A stretch of DNA of 64,000 bases from Grifola frondosa (lineage: Eukaryota; Basidiomycota; Agaricomycetes; Polyporales; Grifolaceae), in NCBI GenBank assembly GCA_001683735.1, contig LUGG01000041.1, positions 310,001 to 374,000 of the forward strand, in the 5' to 3' direction. How positions within the stretch are numbered: position 1 is the first letter of the stretch; every line of letters begins with the position of its first letter. Made by a program: the position numbers and the translations under genes. Shown piece by piece: positions 11,973 through 24,905 of the stretch. The notes beneath the pieces are model-generated. The model saw only the letters and a list, made by a program, of their open reading frames with translations. It had not been told where the DNA came from and made no database searches.

Positions 11973-13043
11973 ATGTCTGTACTCTGGCTTATTCGCTTTG
12001 AAGATTCGAAGGCTTTCTTGCAGGCACTAAAACAATATGATGACAGTTTCATGAACTACTGTCTTGGCTCTCTTTTAGACGCAGTTTCGCAGAATCGCGT
12101 TGATTCTAACATGATGACCTTGCTGAGCGTGTACAGAGGCAACGAATTATTGTACGTCCACGTCTCGTAGTGCAATGCAAGTATAAGGCTAATGCGTGCG
12201 GAATCTAGGATTGTTCTCACGAAAAGCCCTAAGGATGTTTCGTGGATAATGTCCGTGCCGCAGAGTGTTGAAGGGACACTTGATGCACAGGAACTTGCTG
12301 CTAGTGCAAAATTATTGTCCTCCGCGGTGTTCGCTGTAGCGGACCCATCTTCCATGGACAAAGTCATCGGTCCACGAGACGCGGTGAACGCATTCCTCGA
12401 GGGTTGGATAGCTCTCATGGAGGCCAAAGGTGTTCACCTGCAGTTGATAGACCCATGGTTCGTCTTGCGTGTCAGCTACGCGAATGCTCGGACTTTACCT
12501 CCACCATCCTCCGCCTTCTCGAAATACACGATTATCCAAGCAAGCATTACAGACGATGTGGAGTCCCTTATTCCTTTATATCTCGATTTATTATCCCATG
12601 GACCGAATTCAGGCACAGAGGAGACGGCGAGGGCTCTGTTCAAGTCATCCATCGAAGCACGACTGACATGGATATGTCGTGTGGATGGCGTTCTTGCTGG
12701 CTACGTTTTGCTTGGGCGAGTAACTCCTCGCACGATCGCCATACGAAATGTTTACGTTTCCCCCGACCGTCGACGAAAGGGTATCGCGGAAGCTATGGTT
12801 AGAGCTGTCACTCGATATTATCTTGGAGTGCAGCCTTTGGCATTTGAAAGTGCACCGTCTACGCCACCGGAGGTTGGGATCAAAGAGGAAGTCTGTTTGA
12901 ATGTTGCGGATGCAGGAGCGGAGAGAGTTTACACTCGTTGTGGATTCCTTTTCCACTCGCCAACGGACGAAGAATCTGTGGCAGGAAGGGATAAGAAGGG
13001 ATGGTACACGTCGATATGGCAGGGTGTTCAACCTGTGCAATAG
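11973..13043 (+). CDS. GNAT-family N-acetyltransferase
   Basis: Two exons (11973-12151, 12209-13043) joined by a gtacgt...tctag intron give 337 residues. The C-terminal half holds the GNAT core: a strand reading WICRVDGVLAGYVLLGR, then IRNVYVSPDRRRKGIAEAMV, whose R-x-x-G-x-A segment is acetyl-CoA-binding motif A, and later AERVYTRCGFLFH, typical of motif B. The N-terminal half (FEDSKAFLQALKQYDD onward) is a fungal extension. It presumably transfers acetyl from acetyl-CoA to an amine, but the acceptor cannot be read from the sequence. The ATG at 11973 is the first in frame after upstream stops. No frame breaks were seen. Confidence 0.85.
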
Positions 13044-13702
13044 ATATCCGTACGTCATTTCGTAACGCTATGGTGTAATGGTCGGTCAGTTGACTTGTAG
13101 AGGCCTTACGGTCCATTTCTTTCACTGAAGGTTCTGTTGCTGGCTGTGTAATGGGAAGCTCGATGGGCTTCCATACCTTCACGAGAATATATCCGGGAAT
13201 GTCGTATGTCGTACTCCCCTCCGAGTCAACTTCAGTAAGTTGATTGGACAGGACGGTTTGTAGGTTCGAATGTTTGCCTTCGATACGCAGAGGATGCCGA
13301 CATGCATTGACGTTGATTGACGAATGGGTTCACTTCTGATGTTCAGAGCATTGAACCTGTGACGTGCTGCGTGTCAACGTGATTAGCGCGGGTTGGGTAA
13401 GAACTCCGTGTAAAGTCCGTATTTAACAGTTCAACATTTAGTTATAGTCTGGTAAGAACATTGTACGACAGTTATAACCTTCATTAAAGTCTGAGTTTGA
13501 AATGCGGTTAATCCGCGTTAACGACACCGAAAACGCTCTTGGTAGCGCGCTCCCACCAAGATTTAGCGACGGGACCGCAGGCAATTGCAATCTTGTAGCC
13601 CCAACCGGGGAAGTTCCGCTCGTTCTTTCCCCCTTCACACGATCAGGACGACGTCTAAACCGTTGAGGCCCTTGGTGTCCTCATCGTCGCGTACGTTCCC
13701 CC
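13044..13702. other. Intergenic region upstream of the kinesin gene
   Basis: About 660 bp. A minus-strand frame (about 13317-12880) is open for some 145 codons but lacks a good start or domain and runs antisense into the GNAT exon, so it is not called. The rest should hold the kinesin promoter and the GNAT 3' UTR. Confidence 0.4.
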
Positions 13703-16700
13703 ATGGCGCCGTCGCAACCGTCGACTGCCGCTTCCACCTCTGTACAAGTCGGTAAGCAACCGTAGTCGTAACTCGGGATGAAAAGCGCGCTCACATTACA
13801 TATGTCCGTGTAGCTCTGCGTATCCGACCAACTACCTCACAAGACCTTTCCTCCATCCCCGCACGTTTTCAGCGCAGTGTCATTAATGCCATCTCATCTA
13901 CTGCTGTGTCTGTGGATGCCACTCCTTCCTCCGGGCCTGGCGCCGCCCCCGCCGTCCCTACTTCTTCAGCTAACGTCGGCAAAAAGCAGACGTTCACTTT
14001 CGACCAAGTCCATCCTCCAGCTACTACTCAGCATGCTATGTTTACGTCTACCGCACAACCACTCATCTCTCGTTTCGTTGAAGGCTTCAACTGCACTATT
14101 CTCGCCTATGGACAGACCAGCAGCGGGAAGACTTTCACTATGACTGGTATAGATCTCGATGCCGACCCTTCTGATCCCTCAAATGGGATGGGTATCATTC
14201 CGCGAGCCGTGTCGACTATATTCACTCGTTGTAGAGAGATGAAGGAGGAACGTGGTAACACATGGAACTTCACGATCAAAGGCTCCTACATAGAAATCTA
14301 CAACGAAGACCTAATCGACTTGTTGTCAGACGAGACTGGAGGGAGACGCGACGTGCAAATCCGGGAGGACAAGCAGGGTCACATTATCTGGGATGGCTTG
14401 CGAGAAGTGGCTGTGAAAAGCTCAAATGAAGTTATGAAGTGAGTACTAGATTCATTTCGACGCTAAACAGTTGGGTGCAACGCACCGGCATGTTCGTCTC
14501 TGGGTCTGGGATGCAGATGGTTGCAGTCCCGCATCAGCCGCGAACTTTTTTTGCGCTTGAATTCGACCCAGTGGTGGCACGCAGTACTTGATATGGAGAC
14601 ACACATATAGTAGTCTATCATCACTTGCTCGGATTGGGTTCTGCGATTAGGGGGTCAGAAATGCTCCTAACCAAGCGTATGATTCTGCGCTTTCATGATT
14701 GTGGTATGGAATGAAGCGTAAGGATGATTTAAGTCGAGTCCCCCACTATTGATTTGATATCTCTTTCTTTGTGATGAACGAGCTTACCCTTTTGCTTTTC
14801 AGCCTAATACGTCAAGGCACTGCTATCAGACGAACGAATGAGACGGATATGAACGCACAGTCTTCGCGATCCCATGCCATTTTTTCCTTGACGCTAACGC
14901 AGAAGAAATTCACCGGCATGGCCTCCCCCCTCGATCACCTTCACCTCTCCCTCCTGGTGGCCGTTCACCATCACGCCTGGCCAGACCAGGCTCCGTGTTT
15001 GCACCCACAGGCGGGAGGGTTTCTTCGCCAACTTTTGGTCGTCCAGCTACTCCTAGCTTCCAATCAGCCATAACGAGAGGGAGCCGTCCCGCAAGCTCAT
15101 TAGGTTTCTTATCTCCAGACGTCAGCAGAGGGCACAATAATGTGGACGATGATCAAGGAGAGTGGGTGACTGTTGTTTCGAAATTCCATTTCGTCGATCT
15201 TGCTGGTTCTGAGCGCGTGAGTGTGCATCCGACTTATCTGCGGATTTGTACTTACAAACATTCTAGCTCAAACGTACCGCTGCGGCGGGTGAGCGGATTA
15301 AAGAGGGTATATCTATAAACAGCGGTCTTCTCGCTCTAGGAAATGTCATCTCTGCCCTTGGTGACCCCGCCCGAGCCAAGTCGCACACTGCGTCCTACAT
15401 CCCCTACCGTGATTCCAAGCTCACGCGTCTCCTGCAAGATTCCTTAGGCGGCAACGCGCATACATTGATGATAGCGTGTATCAGCCCCGCAGAGTGGAAC
15501 ACGGCCGAGACCGTTAATACGCTGAAATACGCCAATCGCGCACGTAACATCAAGAATCGTGCGGTCGTCAATGAGAAGGAGGAGGGGTGGGACGATGTGG
15601 AGTGGCTGCAGGGTATGGTCACGCGGCTTCGAAAGGAACTCAAGGGCATCAAAGAAGGCGGAGGTGTCAGTGTCGGGTCCGTTGGCGCACCTGAGACGGG
15701 GGAGCGAAACGGTAAGATGCTCTCGCAGATGAACGAACTGCAGAACAATTACGAAGACATGCGGGAGAAGTATGTGGAGAGGACAGAGGAGCTTACGAGG
15801 TTGCGACAAGAGCTGGCCGAGAAACAGCGCAACTCGTCAGGGGGTCGTGTGGGTGGAACCGCGAAGTACGAGGAGATCGTTGGACCAGTCATCGAGGAGT
15901 ATGAGAAGACGATCAGTGCGATGGAGGCCGAGCTCAAGCTAAACCGCGCAGCCCTCAGGCATACGAACGACCTCTACGATGAGAAGGACGCGGAGTACGT
16001 GGAGCTTTCCGAACGTCACGCCACTACGGAACTGTACCTTGAGGAACTGAAGTCCAGAGTTGCGAAGTTGACAGAGAGGGAAGCATCTACAGAGGTAGGT
16101 TTTACTTGCATCGATTCTGTGCTGTACTCATATTGGTTGGACAGGCCTATGTCCGTGATCTTGAGGAAAAGGTCAAGCATTACGATGATAATTCTATTTC
16201 CTCCAGTGGTTCAATCACCGAGCTGAAGCGCGAGCTCTCCAAGTTCAAGGACACGGAAAGCCATGCTTCTCACTATATTGCGGAACTGGAGGCTCGTCTT
16301 ACGCGCTCTGACGAATCCGTGCTTGCACTTCGTGAGACGGTCGCAAAACTCGAAAGCGAATGCGAACGGAGAGTGGACGAGGTCCACGTCCTGCAAACTC
16401 GCCTTGATAACCTCAAACGAGATGGCGAGAGTTGGAGGACAGATCTCGAGGAGCGGGAGATGCAGGTGCGTGCGCTCGAGCAGAAGATGGAGGAATGGGA
16501 AGCGAAAAGGAAGGAGGCTGGAGATCAGAGGGAGCGTCTGGGTGATCTTGTTACCGAGGTTGCTAAGGCCAGGAAAGATCTGGAGGGGACCGCCTCCCCT
16601 GCGAAAATCAGTGGCTTCAGCAGTGGAATGGAATCCGAAGTCTCCTCGATGTTCGAAGGCGACAGTTCCTCGGAGATGCAGCTGGTTGCTCTTCAGCAGA

Positions 16701-19700
16701 CCCATACGGCGACGCTTGCCGATCTCTCTTCTGTCACCGCTAAATACCGCGACGCTCTTCGCGAAATCGCCGACCTGGCTGCTCAGCTTCAAGAGGCCAA
16801 AGTCAGCGCCCCTTTATCTTCAGAATCCCCGGAGAGCGCAGCGGAAATGTCGTCGCCGAGACGGAGGATGCATAGAGGAATGTCGAGAGACGGCGTGGAC
16901 CCACAACCCAACGGGTCAAGTAGACGTCTTTTTTTCAGGCAGGCGGCCTCGGCAGAATCGCTCCACTCCAGGTAAGTCGCGTTCTATTCGTACTGAGCGG
17001 GTCTCCCAATGACACTCTAGTCAGGTCGCTTTCGCAATCTGTATCGCTCTCGCAGGAGCTTTCCTCGGCCAGGTCGCGCAAAGCCTCTATCTCCAGTCAC
17101 GGTACAAGTAGCTCCGTGTCGCACACCCCCTCGCACTCCCGTCCCAATCTCTCTATTTCTATGCCTTCTATAGCTGTTTCACCGACAGAACGGTCAGTCA
17201 CGAGCCTCGAGGAGGAGATCATGCGCCTCCAAGAAGTACTCAAGGAAAGAGAGGCGGAGATCACTGTCCTCGAGCAATCGTTGAAGGACAAAGAGCGCGT
17301 CGTTGTTACTCCCCCCGAACCTGAATCGCAACCTACTTCTCTCAATGGCAACGGCGATGCAAGTGAAAGTTCCCTTATGCATCTTTCTCCGAAGACTATG
17401 AGCAACTTCTCCGAAATTCGCAAAAGTCTGGATTTGCACCATACCAATACCTACACTGTCTCGGATGTAGATGAATCTCTTGAGCGGCTCAATGAACTAA
17501 TGCGGTGAGTGATCTCCGGCGTTACTCTCCCATGATTCCAACGTTCGTCACTCTTTGTAGATCCATGGCTCAGAAAGAGTCAAGTCATCGCGAGGTTGTT
17601 GACGATCTCAATAAACAACTCACTCAAGTGCGTAGGCAGCACGAGGAATTACAAGTTCTCTCGCGTGATCAGGTACATATCATTAGTAGCTTTCACCATC
17701 TTCATATTAACTCACACATTTTAGACAGTGAACATGTCCATGGAGCTCGAGGCTCTTCGGAAGAAGCTCGATGAAGACGTGGCAAAGCATGATGAAGATC
17801 TCGATCACTTCAAGCAACGTGAAGTAGCTTTTAACGAGTCGCTCGCCCAGGCACAGCTGCAGGAAGCCGATCTCCAGCGTTCGCTCGAGGATCTGAAGGC
17901 GCGCGAGGGGGAGCTCACGGAGTCGCTGAAGCGCGCGGAGTCCGAGCACTCTGCGGACATCGAACGTCTTAGGTCGGAGCACGAGATGGCTATGCGCACA
18001 AAGGAGTCCGAAGTCGACAGCCTTCTTGCAAAGATGAAGGAGGAGCACGAGGGCGCTCTCAATGGTCTGCACAGCCAGCTCTCCGAAGCCTCCGCTGCGC
18101 TGGAGAAGGCACATCAGGAGCACCAGGATGCGTTTGGCAAGCTGCAGGCGGACCACGAAGAGGAGCTGCGTCGCCGTGTCGACGAGGCGAATGCGGTCCT
18201 CGAGCGGACGCGTGCAGAGCACGAAGAGACCCTGGCGAAGACGGTCGCGGACCACCAGGACGCGGTGAAGCGCACGGAGACCGAGTCTGCCGCAACGCTC
18301 CTACGCACTGAGGAGGAGTACTACGAAGCGCTCACGAAACTACGCAGCGACCACGCGCAGGCGCTCGAGAAGCAAGCTACGGAGGCGGCCACCGCCCTGG
18401 AGCGGCTTAAGGACGAGCACGCGCGGGAGCTGCGGATGGCGGAGTCGCGCGTGAGGGCTCGCTCTCCGAGTCGCAGAGCTCGCGGGACGTCGCGCTGAAG
18501 GAGCTGCAGGATGAGCACGCGGCAGCGATCAGCACGAAGGAGCAGCAGGCGGCGGAAGACATGCAGAAGCTTAGGGACGAGCACGCGCAGGCGCTGGCGG
18601 CGAAGACCGAGCAGCACCGCGAGTCGCTGCAGCGGCTGAAGGCGGACCACGCCACGGCGCTCAACATTAAGGAGGTCGCGCACGCCGAGGAGCTAGAGCG
18701 GCTCGAGGCGGAGCATGCGCGTGCGCTTGCTGCCAAGGACAAGGAGCACCAGTCCGCTGAGGAGAATGCCACGGCTGAACATGCGGCGACAGTGTCACAG
18801 CTCAAGCGGGAGTCAGCGCTGGAGTTCGAGCGGTTGACAGTGGCGTTGGAGGAGAGTCGAAGTGGACGTGTCGCGTCCGACGCTAACCTCCGGAAGGAGA
18901 TGGAGCAGGCGCTGCAGGCCAACAAGGAGCAGCAGATGTCTGTTCTGAAGGAGCTCGATCGTGCGCACGAAGAAGAGATCATGCGTCTGAAGGAAGAATA
19001 CGAAGCTATCCTCGCAACCACTTACAGCAGCACCGATGAACAGCGGGCTACGCTCGTCAAGTCGCATACCGAGGAGATCACGAAACTCAAGGCTGATCAT
19101 CAGACTGCGATCGCGGAGGTGGAGGCGAATATCGTCGCCATGCAGGAGCAGCATCACGGCGATCTAGAGAAGTCCAGAGAGGAGATGAAGCGTTTCCTCG
19201 CTGAGGAGATGGATCGGCTGAAGGCCTCGCTGGTGGACATGGCGCAGACGCACTCGGAGGAGCGCGAGACGCTGCTCAAGGACCATCGCCTTCTTCTGGA
19301 CGACCTGCAGAAGAAACATGCGGAGGAGCTCGAGAACTTGTCCAAGAACCACAATCTACTCCTTGACGAGCTCGAGTCATACAAAGCGGCTTCGGACGAG
19401 TATGCGGTGTCGTGCGAGGAGATGCGCCAGACGCACGAGGGCGCGATGCAGCAGAAGACGCAGGTCATCAACAGCATGCAGCAGGAGCTCACTAGCGCGC
19501 ACGACGAGCGTGATGCACTCTCAGCGGAGGTGGCCAAGCTCCGCGCGGAGCTACAACAGACGCGCGAGGAGACGAATGTGCTGGTCAAGGAAGCGTCCAA
19601 GCGCGAATCGCTCGTCGACGAGCTCGAGAGACACCGCTCGGTCCTCGCGGAGATGCAAGACAGCCTGCAGCGCACGAAAGACGAGATGGACAACCTCCAA

Positions 19701-20536
19701 GCGGAGAAGAACCGTCAGGATGCACTCTTACGCGACCTGCAGACGCAGCTCGTGCGCAGCCCGTCACCCAACGCACGCTCGCCTATGGACCGCGGCATTT
19801 CATACACTCGCGCGAGCGGGATGTCGCCCGGAAGCTGCCTCCACCGACGCCGCCGCCCACAGTGCCGATCCCGCCTGCTCCCCGGTCACTTCATGAGCAG
19901 TCGAGTTCGTCGTCTTCTGCGACTATGACCAGCTCATCGCGGGGTGGTCTGGATTCTCCGGTGGAGTCGCCCTCCACGCCTGCGACGTCTATCGCGCATT
20001 CCACGATCAATGTGTCCACGCCGACACTTGCGGCGGTGGATCCGAAGATCGCGGCGCAGCTGCAGCAGCAGACGAAGCAGCTTGAGGAGCAGGAGGCGAT
20101 GATCAAGACGCTGAACAAGCAGCTGTCGCACTGTGAGAGCGACCTTCAGACGCACATGGATCTGGTCGCAACGCTGGAGGCGTCTCTCGGCGACTCGGAG
20201 AAAAACCGTGAGTTCTGATTTGTTCACGCGCCGTGTGCGTGCACAACGTTCACATGTCCGTACTCACGCTTCTTCACAGTCCGGAAGGCACGCATGCAAG
20301 CGACGGAGCTCGCTCGGGAACGCGATAACCTGACCACGCAGATCACGAGCCTGCGGGCGGAGCTGCACGAGACAAAGAACGAGGTGGTAAACGTGCGGCG
20401 GTCGATCGTGGAAGAGAAACAGTCGCTGGAAACTCGGCTGGACGAAGAGCGGCGCGCGAAGGAGCGCGCGCGGGCGCAGCTGGACAGCCGGATGGAGGAA
20501 GTGCAGCGGCGAAAATCGAAGTTTGCGTGCCTATGA
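13703..20536 (+). CDS. Kinesin-4-like motor protein with very long coiled coil
   Basis: Nine exons: 13703-13751, 13814-14438, 14803-15216, 15267-16094, 16145-16971, 17025-17504, 17561-17672, 17725-20207 and 20280-20536, about 2,020 residues. The motor starts [10 protein letters not shown] and has the P-loop [14 protein letters not shown], switch [12 protein letters not shown], switch [11 protein letters not shown], then [15 protein letters not shown] and [11 protein letters not shown] as neck. The [10 protein letters not shown] segment after the neck resembles kinesin-4 members. A Pro/Ser-rich insertion of about 90 residues splits the motor before switch II. The remainder is heptad-rich coiled coil with many repeated DEHA-type units. 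Intron 2 (364 nt) is unusually long for this window. Frame breaks occur at the C run 14925-14930, near 18450 and near 19800-19830. A cargo or role in spindle and transport is inferred only from family. Confidence 0.9.
14439..14802 (+). other. Unusually long intron in the kinesin gene
   Basis: This intron is 364 nt with a gtgagt donor and ttttcag acceptor, against 50-60 nt for nearly every other intron here. The join AAC-CTA restores [12 protein letters not shown] in the motor. It could hide a small RNA or regulatory element, but no structure stood out. Confidence 0.75.
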
Positions 20537-20624
20537 TCGGTGTGGGCGTGGTGCGGTTTTTTCATTATGTTGTCGTCATTTCGTTCACGGATTGGTTATT
20601 GGACTTGGATCCGGGTGCGCCCTC

Positions 20625-20705
20625 AGCATATCTCTCTCCCTCATTGGTCAACCCCTCCCTCACTCTCGCTCCCTCTTTCTCTCTCTCTCTCCCCTCTCCC
20701 ACTCA
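20625..20705. repeat. CT-rich low-complexity tract
   Basis: A pyrimidine-rich stretch with a (CT)n core follows the kinesin stop codon. It probably lies in the 3' UTR or the intergenic spacer. Nothing coding is seen from 20537 to 21337 apart from short frames inside this simple sequence. Confidence 0.7.
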
Positions 20706-21337
20706 GTTCTGTAGTTGCTCATATGTCTACCACGCTTAATTCTCCTTCGCCGCCCATTGCGGGCAGTGGTAGGTGGAGGCCTACCTTGTCTGGATTCGAT
20801 TAAATTTCATTTTCGTTTGACTCTTTTTATTTGCGAGCTATATCATAGAGATGTTTATTCCGTCTATTCTGTTTTCTTGCTCTGGTGGCGTTACTACCTC
20901 GGATACCCCACCCTCGTTTGACATATGTCCCTCATACCTCTACTCCCTATGTTTTACAAGAATTTATAGCTACGTTACACGCATGCTAACCGGACCTGGA
21001 GTAAGTCAAGTGACTGTGAGATAGACGTGCTGTGATGGCGATGGTCATCTGAGAGGCCAATTTACGTGGTCGAGGAGACCCAGGCCTGCAAAGTGACATG
21101 TTGTGGCAGAGATGGCGGCAAAGGAGGAAAAGATGCGAGGTCGGAAGGGAACTTGGATTGGACGGTGCAGAGAGTCGCGTTATACAAGACGCGTTGATAC
21201 TTAAATCGCGTCGGTCAATCGGTCCGCGTCTAAGTCAATCTCTGCCAGAGTTTGTCCCGTGCTCAGAGCGCTCAGCGCTCCGTCTGTCCATAAATTCTCC
21301 TCTTCTCCATCACCGTTCCATACGCTTTCCCTCTCCC

Positions 21338-22852
21338 ATGGCCTCCCGTCTCCTCTCGCGAACCCTCCCGTCTGTCTCTCGCTCCTCCCACGATGCTTCA
21401 TCCATGTACGGTTTAACAGTGATGTCGCCGCAAAGGCCAAAGTCGTCAAAACTCTCCCCGACTTCTCCATGGCGAACAAGGTGCGTGCGCCCTGTCTGAC
21501 AATTCCGCAACGGCTCAAGCTCTCCCACAGGTCTGCATGATCACCGGTGCTGCCCGCGGTCTCGGCAACGAGTTTTGCCGCGCGTTCATCCAGTCCGGCT
21601 GACCGACCTGGCTATCCTCGACCTCAAGGAGGAGGAAGCCGAGAGCGCAGCCAGGAGCTCGCCAAGGCTGCTTGCGGTCAGAATCGCTTTCTCTGCCTGC
21701 CTCGAAGAGCATCTACTGATAAGGTGTGAAGTTGACAGTGAAATGGTCCCCAGCGACTATCGTATCATGGGCGTAGGCTGCGATGTTTCCTCTGAGCTCT
21801 CCGTGCAGCAGGCATTCCGCAGAGTCATGGACACGTACGGCCGCATCGACTCCGTCGTCGCATCCGCTGGTGCGCCACCCTTGTTCTCATTACGTTCTTG
21901 CACTCCCGCTCACGCGACGTTTCACAGGGATTGTTGAAAACTACTCTGCGTTCGAGTGCGTGCCTAGCTCCTAACTGGTGCGCCGGCCTCTGACAATAAT
22001 TGGCGCAGCTACCCTTCCGACCGGATAAAGCGGCTGTACGACATCAACGTCCACGGCGCATTTTTCACAGCACGCGAAGCGGCGCGCAATATGATACCGC
22101 AAGGCGGAGGAAGCATCGTTCTCATAGCGAGCATGAGCGCCAACGTACGCCCCGCGATGCTCCCACGCCATCGTCCCGGGTGGTGCTGAGACGACAATTT
22201 TCAGATTATCAACATTCCGCAGCCGCAGACCCCGTACAACGCGTCGAAGGCGGGTAAGTGACGAGCGTTTACCCGCACGCGTCCCTAACTCTTCTGTGCA
22301 GCGGTGAAGCACATGGCGGCGAGCTTGGCGGTGGAATGGGCGAAAACGGGCGTGCGGGTCAACTGCCTGAGGTGAGCGCGTGACATCATCATTTTTGCGA
22401 GCATATGACCGACGGGCGCTGTCGCTGCTGCTCCTGTTGTTCTGTTTCTAGCCCTGGTTACATGTTGACCAAGCTCACGCGCACCATCCTCGCGCACGAC
22501 CAGGAACTCAAGGTGCGTCTACGTCTTATCTGACCGCATGCGCAGTCGTTGATGATGGTGTGTGCTGTTCTTAGAAAACATGGGAAAGCCTGACGCCAAT
22601 GGGCAGGGTGAGTGTCTCCCGCCGCTCCGTTTTCGATGCCGTTCTCATGTTTCATGTCGTGTTCAATAGATGGGTGAGCCCGAAGACTTGGCGGTATGTT
22701 TCATCTCGTCGCTTGCTCCGTGTCTGGTGCCATAGTGCTCATGCATAATTCCTGCTCGTGTCCAGGGCGCCATCGTGTTCCTCGCGAGCGACGCGTCGCG
22801 CTTCATGACGGGCTCCGAGATCCGCGTCGATGGCGGCTACTGCGCCATCTAA
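21338..22852 (+). CDS. Short-chain dehydrogenase/reductase, mannitol dehydrogenase / sorbose reductase-like
   Basis: The first part reads [17 protein letters not shown], a basic Ser/Arg-rich leader that could target mitochondria, then [12 protein letters not shown]. The SDR core follows: TGAARGLG cofactor loop, [35 protein letters not shown] with the catalytic Ser, YNASKAAVKHMA with Tyr-x3-Lys, NCLSPGYMLT, and the end [16 protein letters not shown]. At least eight short introns split the 3' half, all with good GT-AG borders. Family members reduce sugars or polyols with NADP(H). Three single-base shifts interrupt the 5' half: between 21380 and 21420, a TGA at 21600-21602 where one base is missing, and near 21653. 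It is either error-affected or a recent pseudogene. Confidence 0.82.
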
Positions 22853-23972
22853 TTTCTCGTACACGCGCTCCGGACCGCCCACGGACTCTGCACGTATAAT
22901 GCTAGAAAAGCACTAGATCTAAATTACATCACGTGGGGAATGGGGCCGTGTTTGCTTGTGGGGACATTGTCTGTTTTGTTGGTCTGTCGTCGCTCTTGAT
23001 TTGACTGTGCTCCGTTGTCTCGTCCATCGTCGTCTTGTCGTCTGTGTTATTGTAGATTGGTTGTGTGTGGCAGGGGACCAGCTAATGGTTATTCTGTATA
23101 TCTCCGAGTCTTCGCCAGATTTATAACTTATCCGACCACGAGGTTATCATAATTAATCCTACTGGATCGGTGGTCCTTCCTAGGTCTATCTCAGATGGCT
23201 AGACCATGGAAGCCATCCCCGGATCTTCCACAGATTTGACCTCCATTAAATGCTGCGAATGCGGGCCTGGTCACACCAATAAAGTTGTCGAACTGGTCAA
23301 CCGGTTTGGCGCTTGACATCACGCATCCAAATGCCGGCGCTGGGTCTCGAGTTCCTTCACTACCTGTACCTTCCGTCCAGATTCTCCCTCTGTACTCAAA
23401 TCCCTCTTCTACAATGCCGCGATGCTTCAAGAGCGAGCCCTTGAGGCGTTGTCCTGTAGAGTCTGATGTCACCTCGATTTGGTTACATCACATATTAGGG
23501 CACCGTCGTACCGTTCAAATTTACGGTCCCGGAAAGACTAGTCACACCCGACGCCGGAATGGTCGAGTTAGTACAATACAGTACTAGTGAGTACTTGTTG
23601 TCGTGGCGCACGACGAAGTGCCAGTCTGATATCACTAACGTTTGTTTTTTGCCTTGCAGTTTGTGTTTATCGGCTATCCATCCTCCAGTTATTGTCCACC
23701 AACCCAAGCATATAATAACCTGTTATTAAAGACGAGTCATATCATGCGGCTCTGCTGCGAAAGCCGATCAGATTCTATAACCTTTTCCTGATCTTCTGCT
23801 GATACCGTCCTCAGCATGCTGCTGAAACAATAATTCGTCATCCTAGGGTGGTCCAGAATCGCTCAATCAATCAGCACCATCTTGATAGTGCGGTGGCGAA
23901 ATACATATAATCGCGTTCGGATGCTAATCCAACATCCAACACGGTTCCCCACCGCAGCACTCACTTAAAGAC
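22853..23972. other. Intergenic region with uncertain ORFs
   Basis: Roughly 1.1 kb. Open frames exist on both strands between 23190 and 23710 (for example a minus frame with SDWHFVVRHDNKYSLVLY). They could be remnants of a gene, but no start, splice chain or domain could be assembled. The remainder looks noncoding. Confidence 0.4.
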
Positions 23973-24452
23973 ATGGTATATGCAACCCTTTCCGTCGTTC
24001 AATACAGGTCTCCTGCAGGAGGCTGCGGCCATTGGGCTTTCAACCTGGTTATTACTAATGATGACAACAAGGAGAACTACATCCTTCAAATCGAGAACAG
24101 TTCCGGCGAGTTCAAGTTCGAAGAGCTGGAGAATGTCGACCCTGAGTCCAGTACGAGATACATTCGGTCCGTTCCAATCTCAGACTCGATCGACGGTCAG
24201 GCCGCGATCGATCATGTCAGAGAGGTCTGCCCATTCCGCATAGCGACAATATTGTGTACAATTCTTCTGACTACTTGCTTGAATGTTTCCGTTTAGATCT
24301 TGCGTGAGCAGCCTATCCGCCGTGAGCCTCAGTGGAGCTGCCAAGACTGGATTATAGAGGCGGTTGCCTTGCTAAATGAAGAAGGCGAAATTAGTGACTA
24401 TGAAGCTGGCGAGGCCAAGGATATTCTCGAGGAGGACTACAGAAGCTTTTGA
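23973..24452 (+). CDS. Small conserved-looking protein of unknown function
   Basis: Two exons (23973-24224, 24297-24452) with a gtctgc...tttag intron join in phase to give 135 residues. The protein opens MVYATLSVVQYRSPAGGCG with HWAFNLVITNDDN after it, and ends with SCQDWIIEAVALLNEEGEI and a Glu/Asp-rich tail. The pattern of an N-terminal beta-rich part, then a CQDW-x-x-E helix, recurs in small fungal proteins of unknown function. That is a remembered pattern, not a verified family. No signal peptide or membrane segment is present. Coding looks genuine because both exons keep frame and end just after the acidic helix. Confidence 0.65.
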
Positions 24453-24905
24453 GTAAGCCACGCATTCATCATCACCATGCAAACCCTCATTTACGGACAT
24501 CCAGGCATCTCCTTCGCCCCGGAACGTCGAGAAAGAAGAAGGCTTTAGTTGTAATATGTGTGCTTGTAATGCAATTGTTTATAGATTGCAACACGAATGT
24601 CTTCTCATTTCCCACTGATATCTCCTGTGGGAGAGACTCTTCGATACTGACTATGGTGAGCCATGAATCATCAACTGATTACACAATACAAAGTGTCATC
24701 TACATAATCGTCGAGTGAAGAGTCAAAATGGTGGCGTGCGGGTATAATTACGTAGTACATAGCCGTTAAATGAAGTCTCGTCTACAATGAAATGGCAGAA
24801 ACCACTAGATCCAACTTTACAGGGGAACGAAAAATCCGCGCGGCATATTCTGGGACACAATTCGATCACATAGCCAGGAGTCCGAGCATGACAAACCTTA
24901 TTCAC

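Noticed and set aside
12880..13317. Minus-strand gene antisense to the GNAT 3' end
   Set aside because: Open for about 145 codons but with no start, no domain and mostly antisense to a good coding exon.
15404..19896. Long ORFs on the minus strand and in other frames across the kinesin gene
   Set aside because: These are shadows of GC-rich coiled-coil coding sequence; composition is Ser/Arg-rich and no motif appears.
23190..23710. Gene between the SDR and the small unknown protein
   Set aside because: Frames on both strands look partly protein-like, but no splice pair or start gave a coherent product.
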